Assembly: GCA_019635015.1 (NCBI GenBank)
Contig: JAHCAG010000019.1
Span: 1-64,000 of the forward strand
Source of the DNA: Burkholderiales bacterium
Lineage (GTDB): Bacteria > Pseudomonadota > Gammaproteobacteria > Burkholderiales > SG8-41
Reading direction: 5' to 3'
DNA length: 64,000 nt
Position numbers and translations under genes: made by a program. Below are positions 63,519-64,000 of this stretch, in pieces. The notes below the pieces were generated by a model, which worked only from the letters and a program-made list of their open reading frames with translations, was not told the origin of the DNA and did no database searches. Each line of letters starts with the position of its first letter. The stretch's first letter is position 1.

Positions 63519-63629
63519 ATTGCCAATGGCTACAATCGCCCGCTGCTGACGTGTCCGTTGGTCCGGTCGCGTGTGACACGCGGCAATGATTTCCGGCTTT
63601 GTATTTCACGGTCATTGTCTCAATGCAAC

Positions 63630-63658
63630 AAAAAAGCCCGACCTCAGAGAGGTCGGGC
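63630..63658 (-). terminator. Rho-independent terminator of the rRNA operon
   Basis: On the minus strand GCCCGACCTC and its complement GAGGTCGGGC form a perfect 10-bp stem (63636-63658) with a 3-nt loop, followed by six T (complement of 63630-63635). It lies 15 nt past the 5S end. Confidence 0.96.
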
Positions 63659-63673
63659 TTCTTCTTCAAAGGG

Positions 63674-63790
63674 TGCCTGACAATGTCCTACTTTCACACG
63701 GGTAATCCGTACTATCATCGGCGCTGAGTCGTTTCACGGCCCTGTTCGGAATGGGAAGGGGTGGGACCAACTCGCTATTGTCGTCAGGCA
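63674..63790 (-). rRNA. rrf: 5S ribosomal RNA
   Basis: 117 nt on the minus strand. It begins TGCCTGACGACAATAGCGAG and ends in the pairing strand TTGTCAGGCA. The conserved GGTCCCACC, CCGAACAGG and GAAACGACTCAGCGCCGATG segments match bacterial 5S. Confidence 0.97.
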
Positions 63791-63866
63791 TAGCTGTTTG
63801 GCAGTGCAGGCAACACATCCTGTGCGCCGTCTGCACGCCTTGTTCGGAAGAAGTAAAGCACAAGTT

Positions 63867-63899
63867 ATTTTATAACTTGTTGATTTGATTGAACATTAA
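63867..63899 (-). repeat. AT-rich IHF-like element, copy 12 (23S-5S spacer)
   Basis: Minus strand AATCAACAAGTTA (63873-63885), exact WATCAANNNNTTR match. An inverted AAGTTAT/ATAACTT dyad is adjacent (63863-63879). Being within the rRNA transcript, it may instead have an RNA-processing role. Confidence 0.6.
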
Positions 63900-63956
63900 C
63901 ATGAGCCTACCTGAGCCAACTGACCCGACCAAGGGCCAGCACATACTCAAAATTAT

Positions 63957-64000
63957 AGGATCAAGCCTCACGGGCAATTAGTATCGGTTAGCTCAACGCA
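63957..64000 (-). rRNA. rrl: 23S ribosomal RNA, 3' end only (runs off the window)
   Basis: The minus strand reads GTTGAGCTAACCGATACTAA then TGCCCGTGAGGCTTGATCCT, the conserved last nucleotides of 23S rRNA. The rest lies beyond 64000. It is followed by a 166-nt spacer and 5S. Confidence 0.95.

Overview
The window is high-GC bacterial chromosome, most like a betaproteobacterium of Burkholderiales/Rhodocyclales type. Signs of this are four Bug/TctC periplasmic receptors, a prpC-prpD methylcitrate pair beside acnA-type aconitases, the order msrB-hypothetical-yciB-bolA-ppiC, and a 5S/23S rRNA end on the minus strand. Genes are dense and mostly intact. I see no prophage, transposase gene, CRISPR array or tRNA.

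Layout. 0-1.5 kb: end of an Fe-S assembly cluster (SufU-like scaffold, Nfu-like carrier, Rieske ferredoxin). 1.6-15 kb: membrane hydrolase, serB, two secreted alpha/beta hydrolases, an AhpD-like protein, a Bug receptor divergent from an atypical SDR, a cyclase-like protein, prfC and mfd. 15-19 kb: PQQ-type sugar dehydrogenase, a lower-GC HEPN-like gene, rnk, a toxin-antitoxin pair and a tandem rhodanese. 19-31 kb: CoA-transferase plus Bug receptor divergent from prpC-prpD, then a thioredoxin-like protein, two tandem aconitases and a cytochrome c/EF-hand/BON fusion. 31-39.5 kb: maeA, then a five-gene minus-strand operon (response regulator, YaiO-type beta-barrel, HEAT protein, processive family 2 glycosyltransferase, CHASE-PAS histidine kinase) that looks like a signal-controlled surface-glycan system. 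40-48.7 kb: CsbD and BON stress proteins, a TauD/FAH/VOC catabolic operon, TauE and DctP-like genes, a polysaccharide deacetylase, an amidohydrolase and a VIT-family transporter. 48.8-58.8 kb: a minus-strand cluster tctB-tctA-isocitrate/isopropylmalate dehydrogenase-ketopantoate reductase-tctC-leuC (frameshifted)-leuC-leuD-tctC, which couples tricarboxylate import to leucine-type isomerase chemistry. 59-64 kb: FAD-linked 2-hydroxyacid dehydrogenase, msrB to ppiC, then 5S and the 3' end of 23S rRNA.

The most unusual structural feature is a family of twelve short AT-rich elements, about one per 5 kb. They are nearly all intergenic and share a core that matches the IHF binding consensus (6 exact, 6 with one mismatch). 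One lies inside mfd next to a cruciform repeat, and together they encode an in-frame insertion; another supplies the last codons and stop of serB; two sit directly against start codons that lack a ribosome binding site. Several other palindromic dispersed repeats occur, including two copies of a 90-120 bp MITE-like inverted repeat.
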